A stretch of 64,000 bases of DNA, taken from the NCBI GenBank assembly GCA_949283125.1, contig CASDRK010000017.1:203468-267467 (forward strand). Direction: 5' to 3'. The notes under the pieces were generated by a model. That model searched no databases and was not told the DNA's origin. It saw nothing but the letters and a program-made list of their open reading frames with translations. Position numbers and translations under genes: made by a program. Below, in pieces: positions 1 through 7,703 of the stretch (within the stretch, counting starts at the first letter, position 1; each line of letters begins with the position of its first letter). The DNA is from an uncultured Clostridia bacterium (GTDB lineage Bacteria > Bacillota > Clostridia > Christensenellales > Borkfalkiaceae).

Positions 1-868
1 GCGAGCACTTGAGCGCCTGCGCCACCGTGTGCGGAGCCATGAACAATCCCTGATAAAAATATCTGTATCCCGCCTCGAACGACCCGACCTCGAGCCCTAT
101 GGAAGGCGCGGTGAGCCTGCGGCCTATCATGTCGATATATTTTTGCCCGCCGCAGATATAACCGCCGGTAGGCGCTATGCCTCCGCCGGCATTCTTTATG
201 AGCGAACCCGCTATCACATCGGCGCCGCAGTCGGTAGGCTCGACATCTTCAACAAATTCGCCGTAGCAATTATCGGTAAAAATACACCCGTCAAATCCAC
301 ATTCGCGCACGAACGAACACAGTTTGCCTATCTGTTCGCAGGAGAGTGCGTCGCGCAGCTCGTACCCTCGCGAGCGCTGGATATAGACAACTTTTACAGA
401 GTCGTCCTCATTCAGCGCGCGTTCAATGCTTTCAAAGTCGAACATGCCGTCAACAAGCTCAACGCATCTGAACCGTACGCCGTAGTCCTTCAAAGAGCCT
501 ATGCCATCGCCGGATATCACGGGCCTGATGGTATCGTAAGGCATGCCGCTTACGCACAAAAGAGTGTCGCCGGGCATCAAAAGCCCGAACAGCGCCACCG
601 ACAGAGCATGAGTACCGGAGAGCAAATGGGGCGAAACGATCCCAGCTTCGGCGCCGAAGGCCTGCGCGTAGAGCGCGCCAAGAGTGTCCCTGCCCTCGTC
701 CCCGTAGCCGTAACCGGAAGTTCCGGCAAAATGCCTTACGGCCACTCGTTTATCGGCAAAGGCTTTGAGCACCTTGCTTTGATTTTTATATGCGATTTCG
801 TCTATCCGACGGAATTTGTCCTTAAGCCGGCCTTCGCATTGTTCAACATATTTCTCGAAATCAGTCAT
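1..868 (-). CDS. Aluminium-resistance / methionine gamma-lyase-like PLP enzyme (YnbB family), 3' part cut by window edge
   Basis: The reverse strand from the ATG at 868 reads without stop to base 1, giving 289 residues of a family that is usually a little over 400 long. It looks like the fold-type I PLP proteins annotated as aluminium resistance or cystathionine beta-lyase-like (YnbB). Visible family features are an early FAGTSGYGYGDEGRD segment, SGTHALSVALFGLL (substrate/PLP loop) and SLIKNAGGGIAPTGGYI, whose lysine is the expected PLP-binding residue. The start overlaps the stop of miaA by 8 bases, so it is the next gene of the miaB-mutS-mutL-miaA operon; the same neighbourhood is common in clostridia and bacilli. 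The real substrate is unknown for the family. The C-terminal third is outside the window. Confidence 0.85.
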   Translation of the reverse strand, partial: MTDFEKYVEQCEGRLKDKFRRIDEIAYKNQSKVLKAFADKRVAVRHFAGTSGYGYGDEGRDTLGALYAQAFGAEAGIVSPHLLSGTHALSVALFGLLMPGDTLLCVSGMPYDTIRPVISGDGIGSLKDYGVRFRCVELVDGMFDFESIERALNEDDSVKVVYIQRSRGYELRDALSCEQIGKLCSFVRECGFDGCIFTDNCYGEFVEDVEPTDCGADVIAGSLIKNAGGGIAPTGGYICGGQKYIDMIGRRLTAPSIGLEVGSFEAGYRYFYQGLFMAPHTVAQALKCS

Positions 869-1763
869 CTAAAAGTTTTACTATCGCGTCTGCGCGCGCT
901 TCCTCCTTGTCCAACCAGATTATGCCCGGCAATTTTTTAAAAAATGTGAGCTGCCTTTTTGCGTAATGACGGGTATTTTGTTTTATTATGTCACGCATAG
1001 TACATTGCGAATAGCCATTTTGCAGCCCCTCGATCACTTCCTTGTACCCGATGGCCTGCATGCTCTGGCAATTTATGCCCACACCTTCTGCAAGCAGAGC
1101 TTTCACCTCGTCCACAAGACCGCTTTCAAACATGGCGTCCACGCGCCTGTCTATTCTGTCGTAAAGCTCCGCGCGCGGATAATCCACCGCCACCGCAAGA
1201 TAATCGTAAAGGGCGTTTCGGCCGTCGCTGATGTCGGATTTCTTTTTTCCGCTCACCTCAAATATCTCAAGCGCACGCACTACGCGTTTTACGTCATTGG
1301 GATGAATGCGTTCGGCCGAAGCGGCGTCCGCCTGCTTGAGCAACCCGTACAGGTACTCCTTTCCGCGATCTTTGAGTATTTTGTCGTATTTTTCACGCAC
1401 GGCGGCATCGCCGCCGGCATTGCCGTACGAATAATCGAACAGGAGCGATTTGATATAAAAGCCGGTCCCGCCGCACACCACGGGTATTTTGCCGCATTCG
1501 ATAAGGCTGTCCGCTATCGACTTTGCCAGTCTCCTGTAGTCCGAAACCGAAAAATTCTGCCGCGGGTCCACGACGTCTATCATATGGTGGGGCACGCCCA
1601 TCATTTCCTCTTCCGTCGGCTTTGCCGTGCCAATGTTGAGCTGTTTATATATCAACTGCGAATCGGCGGATATGACTTCGCTGCCGAGCAACCCGGCACA
1701 GCCTGCGGCAAGCGCGGTCTTGCCCGTTGCCGTCGCGCCGCAGATGACGAGAATTTTTTTCAC
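861..1763 (-). CDS. miaA: tRNA dimethylallyltransferase MiaA
   Basis: 300 residues, normal for MiaA. It transfers the dimethylallyl group to N6 of A37 in tRNAs that read UNN codons, in the cytoplasm. The P-loop GATATGKTALA sits at residues 9-19, followed by the ISADSQLIYKQLNIGTAKPT substrate motif (about 31-50) and the MIDVVDP and GGTGFYIKSLL motifs. The C-terminal part carries the tRNA-binding QNTRHYAKRQLTFFKK stretch. It lies 1 base after mutL and overlaps the next gene by 8 bases, so translation is probably coupled. MiaB, which acts on the MiaA product, is encoded in the same operon (6317-7624). Confidence 0.97.
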   Translation of the reverse strand: MKKILVICGATATGKTALAAGCAGLLGSEVISADSQLIYKQLNIGTAKPTEEEMMGVPHHMIDVVDPRQNFSVSDYRRLAKSIADSLIECGKIPVVCGGTGFYIKSLLFDYSYGNAGGDAAVREKYDKILKDRGKEYLYGLLKQADAASAERIHPNDVKRVVRALEIFEVSGKKKSDISDGRNALYDYLAVAVDYPRAELYDRIDRRVDAMFESGLVDEVKALLAEGVGINCQSMQAIGYKEVIEGLQNGYSQCTMRDIIKQNTRHYAKRQLTFFKKLPGIIWLDKEEARADAIVKLLDD

Positions 1764-1764
1764 A

Positions 1765-3738
1765 TCAAACTATCCTTTTAAACATTTTTTCTATCTGCTG
1801 ACGCGTCAGCTTCACACACACCGGCCTGCCGTGCGGACACTTGAGCCCAACATCGCCCTTCAGCATCTGCACAAGTTTGTCTCTTTCAGCTTCGGTCAGC
1901 TCCATGCCGCCCTTAACCGCGTGCTTGCAGGCCACCGTGGCTATTCTCTCGCGCAAAACGTCGTGAAGTTTAATCGACTTCAATCCGTCGAGATCGGACA
2001 AGAGCTCGCCGAAAAAGGCCTTTATGTCGATATCGCGCAGATCGAGCGGTATCTCGTTTATGCGGAACGCCGTCATGCCGAACGGCTCGATGTCAAACCC
2101 GAGCGAACGGATGAGCATAAGATTGTCGGAAACGAACGCGGCCTCCGCCGCATTCAGGTCTATTATATAAGGTATCAGCATGCCCTGTCTGGGCACGGAA
2201 GCGCGCTCCTTTATCTTTCCGATGAGCGAATCGAAAATTATCCTTTCGTGCGCGGCGTGCTGGTCGATGAAATATATTTCGTCTCCCGTCTCGTAAATGA
2301 GATAGGTATTGAACAAATTTCCCCTGTACTTCCAGCTCTCATAAGCCATCCTCTCCTGTTCGGCCTTAATGCGCGCCTGCTCGGCAACCCTTGCGGGCAG
2401 AGGCTTGATGCCGCCGCAAACCACCATCTTTGTCGGCTCGGCGGGAGCAAAATAGCGACTGGGCGGCAACTGCGACGCGCTCTTGGGTTCGACGTGCTCG
2501 CTCTCCATTCTTTCAAACACGGACAGGTCGGGCGCGTCGGGATCTGCGGCCGCTTTACGGGGCGGAGTCTCGCCCTTTTTAATTTTTCCGTCGGCGTCGA
2601 ATTTCGGGATGTTCACGTCGTCGAAATTTTTATCGTACACCTTTTCAAGCCGGGTAAAATCGGCGGCGCAGACAGCGTTTTTGGAGCCGCCGTCCGCAAA
2701 CGTGGAGCGCACTTCGGGAACGATCGTGCTTTCCACAACAAAATCCGCCGCCTTTGCGGTTCCGTCGAGCACGGAGGAGACGACTTTGTAAACCGTGCCG
2801 AAAATCAGCTGATTGTCGGCAAAGCGGACATCGGCTTTGTTGGGATGCACGTTCACGTCCACCATGCCCGCAGGCACGTCTATAAACAGCGTGTAGACGG
2901 GGAAATTCCTCTTCATCGCATACGGCGCATACGCATGGGAGACGGCCGTGGAGATCACGTTGTTGGATATGCATCTGCCGTTCAGATAAACGTTCTGATA
3001 GGACTTGTTCGGCTTGAAAAAATGCTGGTTGCCGATAAATCCGTAAATCCTGATGTCGTTGCGTTCTGCACAGATCCTGAACGATTGCGGCAGATAATTT
3101 GCGCCGTAGACCTGTGCAATGGCCTCCTCCAGACCACCGCCGTAGGACTGCAGCGCAAGCTTGCCGTCCACGTAATATCTGAATGAAACGCGCGGATTGC
3201 CCAGAATGTAGCGGGTCACGAAGGCCGTGATGTCCGTCTCTTCCTTCTTGTCCGTCTTTAAAAATTTGCGCCTGACGGGCGTATTGAAAAATATGTCGCG
3301 CACGGTGATCTGCGTGCCCTTGTCGAAGGCCGCCGGCATGACCTTGCCTATGTAATCGCCGTCGCACTCCACTTTCCACGCCTCGCCGTTGCCCACGGAG
3401 CTTATCATCTCCACCCGCGCGATGGCTGCAATCGTGGCAAGCGCCTCGCCCCTGAATCCGAGGGTGCGGATATTGTCTATGTCCTCCAGCTCGGAGATCT
3501 TGCTCGTGGCGTGCGAGAAGAATGCGGCGCGCATGTCATCCTTTTCGATGCCGCAGCCGTTGTCTACTATTCTGATAAGGTCCTTGCCGCCGCGCTCGAT
3601 GCTTATCTCTATCTCCGTGGCGCCGGCGTCTAGACTGTTTTCTATCATCTCTTTCACCGCGGAATAGGGTCTGTCGATGACTTCTCCGGCGGCTATGCGG
3701 TTGCAGATTATCTCGGAAAGTATATTTATCTTTGCCAT
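1765..3738 (-). CDS. mutL: DNA mismatch repair protein MutL
   Basis: 657 residues. MutL is the GHKL ATPase that couples MutS to strand incision in mismatch repair. The N-terminal ATPase motifs are clear: AGEVIDRPYSAVKEMIENS (about 18-36), DNGCGI, SHATSKI and TLGFRGEAL. A low-similarity linker (about 340-450) follows. The C-terminal domain has the endonuclease signature DQHAAHERIIFD, ACKHAVKGG and CPHGRP, so this is a nicking-type MutL as expected where MutH is absent; the last acidic residue of the first motif is Asp rather than the usual Glu. It starts directly after the mutS stop (no gap), indicating coupled expression. Confidence 0.97.
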   Translation of the reverse strand: MAKINILSEIICNRIAAGEVIDRPYSAVKEMIENSLDAGATEIEISIERGGKDLIRIVDNGCGIEKDDMRAAFFSHATSKISELEDIDNIRTLGFRGEALATIAAIARVEMISSVGNGEAWKVECDGDYIGKVMPAAFDKGTQITVRDIFFNTPVRRKFLKTDKKEETDITAFVTRYILGNPRVSFRYYVDGKLALQSYGGGLEEAIAQVYGANYLPQSFRICAERNDIRIYGFIGNQHFFKPNKSYQNVYLNGRCISNNVISTAVSHAYAPYAMKRNFPVYTLFIDVPAGMVDVNVHPNKADVRFADNQLIFGTVYKVVSSVLDGTAKAADFVVESTIVPEVRSTFADGGSKNAVCAADFTRLEKVYDKNFDDVNIPKFDADGKIKKGETPPRKAAADPDAPDLSVFERMESEHVEPKSASQLPPSRYFAPAEPTKMVVCGGIKPLPARVAEQARIKAEQERMAYESWKYRGNLFNTYLIYETGDEIYFIDQHAAHERIIFDSLIGKIKERASVPRQGMLIPYIIDLNAAEAAFVSDNLMLIRSLGFDIEPFGMTAFRINEIPLDLRDIDIKAFFGELLSDLDGLKSIKLHDVLRERIATVACKHAVKGGMELTEAERDKLVQMLKGDVGLKCPHGRPVCVKLTRQQIEKMFKRIV

Positions 3739-6312
3739 TTACTTCACCTTTTCAACAAGATCGCCCAGCACCATGAAGGCCTGCATGGGAGACATATTGT
3801 TCATATCCAGCTCTTTCAGTATTCTTTCCGCTTCGCTTGTCTCGCGCACGTCGCGAGACGCGTCATCTTCCGGCCTTTTCATGACCGCGTCTCCGCTCTC
3901 TATCGCTTTCAGTATCTGCTTGGCGCGGTCCGTAACCGGCGCGGGCACGCCCGCAAGCGCCGCCACCTCTATGCCGAACGAACGATTGGCACCGCCGCGC
4001 ATGATCTTGCGCAGGAAGACGATGCCGCCGTTGATCTCCTTTACGGCTATCTTATAGTTCTTCACGCCGCTCAGTTTGTTCTCAAGCTCGGTCAGTTCAT
4101 GGTAGTGGGTGGCAAAAAGCGTCTTCGCGCCTATCTTTTCGGTTATCTGCTCCACTACCGCCCACGCGATCGCGAGACCGTCGTACGTGCTTGTGCCCCG
4201 CCCGACCTCGTCGAGCACAATCAGACTGTTGCGCGTGGCGTTGCGCAAAATTGTGGCCACTTCTATCATCTCCACCATGAACGTGCTCTGGTCGGATATC
4301 AGATTGTCGCTCGCGCCGACGCGCGTAAAAATGCGGTCGATCATCGGTATCTCCGCGCTCTTTGCCGGCACGAAGCTGCCGATATGCGCCATCAGCGCGA
4401 TAATGGCGGTCTGGCGCATATACGTGCTCTTGCCGGCCATGTTGGGCCCGGTTATTATCATCGTGCGGTTTTCGTCCTCGTCGAGCAGAACGTCGTTCGC
4501 CACGAATTTTTCCTTGGATATCTTTTCCACAACGGGATGCCGTCCCTCGCGTATGACCATTGCGCTGCCGCTGTCCACCATCACCGGCCGGCAGTATTTA
4601 TTTGATTTGGCCACTTCGGCAAGCGAAACGAGCACGTCGAGCCGGGCAACCGCGGCCGCAATGCTTTTGAATGCGGGAATATTGTCGGAAAGCGTCTGCT
4701 TCAGCTGTTCATAGATGGCGCTTTCCAGCTTCAGGCACATATCCTCGCTGTTCAGTATCTTATCTTCGATTTCCTTGAGCTCATCCGTTATGAACCTCTC
4801 GGCATTGGTCAGCGTCTGTCTGCGCTGATAGGATGACGGAACCTTGTCTTTAAATGATTTGCTGACTTCGATATAATAGCCGAATACGCGGTTAAACCCG
4901 ATCTTCAGGGTGCGTATGCCCGTTCTGTCGCGCTCGCGCGCTTCGATATCGGCAAGAATGCCCTTGCTGTTTTCTTTCACGGAGCGCAACTCGTCGAGCT
5001 TGGCGTCAAATCCCGCCTTTATGTAGCCGCCGTCCTTCAGCGTTGCCGGAGGTTTTTCATCTATCACGTTCATAACGTGTCGGGCGAGGTCGGACATGTC
5101 CCGCAGTCCTTCGCCGACGTCGCGAAGAATGCCGCTGCAAAAGCCCGTCAGCTGAAAGGCCAGATTGGGCACCACGAGGAGCGATTGGGCGAGCGCAAGA
5201 CAATCGGCAGGCATCACGCTGCCGTTTGCAACCTTTCCCGTCAGTCTCTCGATATCTCTGACCTGCGCAAGCATGTCGCCCACGCCCACCCTGACAACGG
5301 TCGAATCGAACAGCTCCTGAACTCCGTCGAGACGGTAGTTGATGCGCTCCGCGCTGCCCAGCGGGGACAGAACGATATTGTGCAGAAGACGGGCGCCCAT
5401 TGCCGTTCTGGTCCTGTCCAGCAACCATAAAAGTGAGCCGTACTTCTTGCCCTCCGACATGCTTTTTACGATCTCCAGATTGCGCACGGCGCAATCGTCG
5501 AGCTGCATGTGTTCGCGGTCGCTCACATACCTGACGTCGTTTATGTTGGCAAGAGCGTGTTTCTGCGTCTCCTTGAGATATTCGAGCAGCGCGCCGCACG
5601 CGCACACGGCCGCAGGTCTCGAGCCGACGTCGAGCGACGAGAGAGTCTGAACGCCCAACTGGTTTTTCAGATTGTTTTCGGCGGCTCTGTAGCCAAACGT
5701 CCAGCCGAGGTAGCTTGAAAATTTCGGAAGCAGACCGCGAGTAACTTCGGGCGCATCCTTGCTTGCAAACAGCATTTCGTCGTTGCAGATCACCTCGCTG
5801 ACGGACAATCTGACCATAAGCGATATCGCGCGCTCCACAGCGCCTTCACCCTCGTACTGCGTGCAATCGAGCTCTCCGGTGGTTATGTCCGCCCATGCGG
5901 CCGCGCAGCAGTCGCCCTGTTTGCAGACGCAGCAAATGAAATTGTTTGCGCGCGCGTCCAGAAAATTCTCATCGGTTATCGTGCCGGCCGTCACCACCCT
6001 GATGACGTCGCGCGCGACCATGCCTTTGGCCGACGCCGGATCTTCAAGCTGTTCGCATATGGCAACCTTATATCCCACCGAGACAAGCTTTGCGATATAC
6101 GAATCCGCAGCGTGAAAGGGCACTCCGCACATGGGGGCGCGCTCCTCAAGCCCGCAGTCGCGCCCGGTAAGCGTAAGGTCGAGCACGCGCGAAGCCTGCT
6201 TCGCATCGTCGAAAAACATCTCGTAAAAATCGCCGAGACGATAAAAAATTATACAATCCTTATACCTTTCCTTAACCGAAAGGTAATGTTGCATCATAGG
6301 TGAAAGAGCCAT
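3739..6312 (-). CDS. mutS: DNA mismatch repair protein MutS
   Basis: 857 residues, the normal MutS1 length. It recognises mispairs and small loops in DNA and recruits MutL. The N-terminal mismatch-reading motif is LGDFYEMFFDDA (about 26-37, Phe and Glu present). Connector, lever and clamp domains fill the middle. The ABC-type ATPase has TGPNMAGKSTYMRQ (Walker A, near 630), DEVGRGTSTYDG (Walker B and loop) and ATHYHEL. A short C-terminal tail includes NMSPMQAFMVLGDL, a dimer/tetramer helix seen in MutS1. It is 4 bases downstream of miaB and abuts mutL. Confidence 0.98.
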   Translation of the reverse strand: MALSPMMQHYLSVKERYKDCIIFYRLGDFYEMFFDDAKQASRVLDLTLTGRDCGLEERAPMCGVPFHAADSYIAKLVSVGYKVAICEQLEDPASAKGMVARDVIRVVTAGTITDENFLDARANNFICCVCKQGDCCAAAWADITTGELDCTQYEGEGAVERAISLMVRLSVSEVICNDEMLFASKDAPEVTRGLLPKFSSYLGWTFGYRAAENNLKNQLGVQTLSSLDVGSRPAAVCACGALLEYLKETQKHALANINDVRYVSDREHMQLDDCAVRNLEIVKSMSEGKKYGSLLWLLDRTRTAMGARLLHNIVLSPLGSAERINYRLDGVQELFDSTVVRVGVGDMLAQVRDIERLTGKVANGSVMPADCLALAQSLLVVPNLAFQLTGFCSGILRDVGEGLRDMSDLARHVMNVIDEKPPATLKDGGYIKAGFDAKLDELRSVKENSKGILADIEARERDRTGIRTLKIGFNRVFGYYIEVSKSFKDKVPSSYQRRQTLTNAERFITDELKEIEDKILNSEDMCLKLESAIYEQLKQTLSDNIPAFKSIAAAVARLDVLVSLAEVAKSNKYCRPVMVDSGSAMVIREGRHPVVEKISKEKFVANDVLLDEDENRTMIITGPNMAGKSTYMRQTAIIALMAHIGSFVPAKSAEIPMIDRIFTRVGASDNLISDQSTFMVEMIEVATILRNATRNSLIVLDEVGRGTSTYDGLAIAWAVVEQITEKIGAKTLFATHYHELTELENKLSGVKNYKIAVKEINGGIVFLRKIMRGGANRSFGIEVAALAGVPAPVTDRAKQILKAIESGDAVMKRPEDDASRDVRETSEAERILKELDMNNMSPMQAFMVLGDLVEKVK

Positions 6313-6316
6313 ATTA

Positions 6317-7624
6317 TTATCTCACTATGCAGCCCGTCAGTGAAACGCCGTTGGCGTGCTCCACTTTCATATCGACAAATTGACCGATGACGTCCTCGTC
6401 GCTCGGGAAATACCCCATTCTGCCGTACTCGTCTCTGCCGAGATAAAGGCCGCGCGCAGCGTCGAAATCTTCACACAATATCTCTATTGTTCTGCCCACG
6501 TAAGTTTTCGACAGCTCCCGCGTCTGGCTGTTGACCAGCTCGACGAGTTGCATTATGCGCCGTTTGGAAACCTCCTCCGGAATCTGATCAGGCATGTCCG
6601 CCGCGGCCGTCCCCTGTCTTTTGGAATACACAAAGGTGAAGGCCGACGCATAGCCGACCCGCTTTACCAGATCGAGCGTGGCATTGAAGTCTTCGTCGGT
6701 CTCGCCCGGAAAGCCCACTATCAAATCGGTCGTTATCGCGCAATCGGGGATCTTGGCCCGCAGCGCATCCACCTTTTCAAGATACCGGGCCGCAGTGTAC
6801 CGCCTGTTCATGGCTTTGAGTATTCTGTCCGAACCGCTCTGAACGGGAAGATGCAGACAGCGGCATATTTTGGGATTGTCCGCCATGACGTCGATCACTT
6901 CGGCAGAAAAATCCTTGGGATGAGACGTCATGAACCGCAGCCTGAACCGCCCGTCGATTGCGGCAATTTTTTCAAGCAGCCGGGCAAAAGTCATGTCGCC
7001 GCTGTAGGAGTTGACATTCTGTCCGAGCAGGGTGATCTCCTTATATCCTTCGGAAACGAGCGAACGCACTTCCTCTATTATTTTCTGCGAACTGCGGCTT
7101 CGCTCCCGTCCGCGGACGTACGGAACAATGCAGTACGAGCAGAAATTGTTGCACCCGTACATTATATTAACCCATGCGTTGGGATAACTTGTCCTGAGCG
7201 GCCTGTCCTCTTCGCATATCTCCCCTTCGCTCTCCCTGACGGAAATCACGCATTTCTTTCCGTCCAGCTTTTGTTTGATCAGCTGTCCGAGTTCGTGAAG
7301 GTTGTGCGTTCCGAATATGATGTCGACATACGGAAATTTTTTGTGCAGGCCTTCAGCCTTGTTCATCTGCTGTGGCAGACACCCGCCTACGGCGATTATC
7401 ATATCCCTGCGCGCCGCTTTTAATTTTTTAAGCATGCCGATGTTTCCGAACGCATGATTTTCGGCATTTTCCCTTATGCAGCAGGTATTGAAGACCACGA
7501 TATCGGCGCTTTCGGGCTCGTCGCAACTTCTATATCCCATTTCCGCAAGTATCCCCGCGATCTTTTCCGATTCGTGCACGTTCATCTGACAGCCGTAAGT
7601 GACTATGTGATAATATTTGTCCAT
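6317..7624 (-). CDS. miaB: tRNA-2-methylthio-N6-dimethylallyladenosine synthase MiaB
   Basis: 435 residues from the ATG at 7624. A TTG at 7633 is also in frame but lies inside the predicted -10 box. MiaB is a radical SAM methylthiotransferase that modifies ms2i6A37 of tRNA. Cysteines for the auxiliary FeS cluster lie in TYGCQMNVHESE, NTCCIRENAENH and VGGCLPQQ; the radical SAM CxxxCxxC is NNFCSYCIVPYVRGRE. A TRAM domain ends the protein. It is the first gene of the miaB-mutS-mutL-miaA operon. No Shine-Dalgarno sequence precedes the ATG and the promoter appears to place the transcript start 2-3 bases before it (see the leaderless finding). Confidence 0.96.
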   Translation of the reverse strand: MDKYYHIVTYGCQMNVHESEKIAGILAEMGYRSCDEPESADIVVFNTCCIRENAENHAFGNIGMLKKLKAARRDMIIAVGGCLPQQMNKAEGLHKKFPYVDIIFGTHNLHELGQLIKQKLDGKKCVISVRESEGEICEEDRPLRTSYPNAWVNIMYGCNNFCSYCIVPYVRGRERSRSSQKIIEEVRSLVSEGYKEITLLGQNVNSYSGDMTFARLLEKIAAIDGRFRLRFMTSHPKDFSAEVIDVMADNPKICRCLHLPVQSGSDRILKAMNRRYTAARYLEKVDALRAKIPDCAITTDLIVGFPGETDEDFNATLDLVKRVGYASAFTFVYSKRQGTAAADMPDQIPEEVSKRRIMQLVELVNSQTRELSKTYVGRTIEILCEDFDAARGLYLGRDEYGRMGYFPSDEDVIGQFVDMKVEHANGVSLTGCIVR

Positions 7625-7632
7625 ATACGACA

Positions 7633-7661
7633 ATTATATAATTTATCCGTTTTTTTTTCAA
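7633..7661 (-). promoter_or_regulatory. Promoter of the miaB-mutS-mutL-miaA operon
   Basis: On the minus strand TTGAAA (7661-7656), a 17-base spacer and TATAAT (7638-7633). The ATG of miaB begins 8 bases after the -10 box, so the RNA would have almost no leader. Confidence 0.7.
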
Positions 7662-7666
7662 TTGAT

Positions 7667-7696
7667 TTGCAATAAATTATTAATTTTTAAGATACT
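7667..7696 (+). promoter_or_regulatory. Candidate promoter of the class A PBP gene
   Basis: TTGCAA (7667-7672), an 18-base spacer and GATACT (7691-7696). It is weaker than the other promoters here. The ATG at 7704 is only 7 bases after the -10 box and has no Shine-Dalgarno sequence. An alternative is that the true start lies further downstream. Confidence 0.4.
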
Positions 7697-7703
7697 AATT
7701 TTA

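Noticed and set aside
1627-3186. Long open frame (519 codons) on the plus strand opposite mutL
   Set aside because: It is antisense to a clear mutL, has no family motif and no ribosome site; GC-rich genes give such mirror frames often. The same applies to plus-strand frames at 11410-12726, 12666-13937 and 14322-15443.
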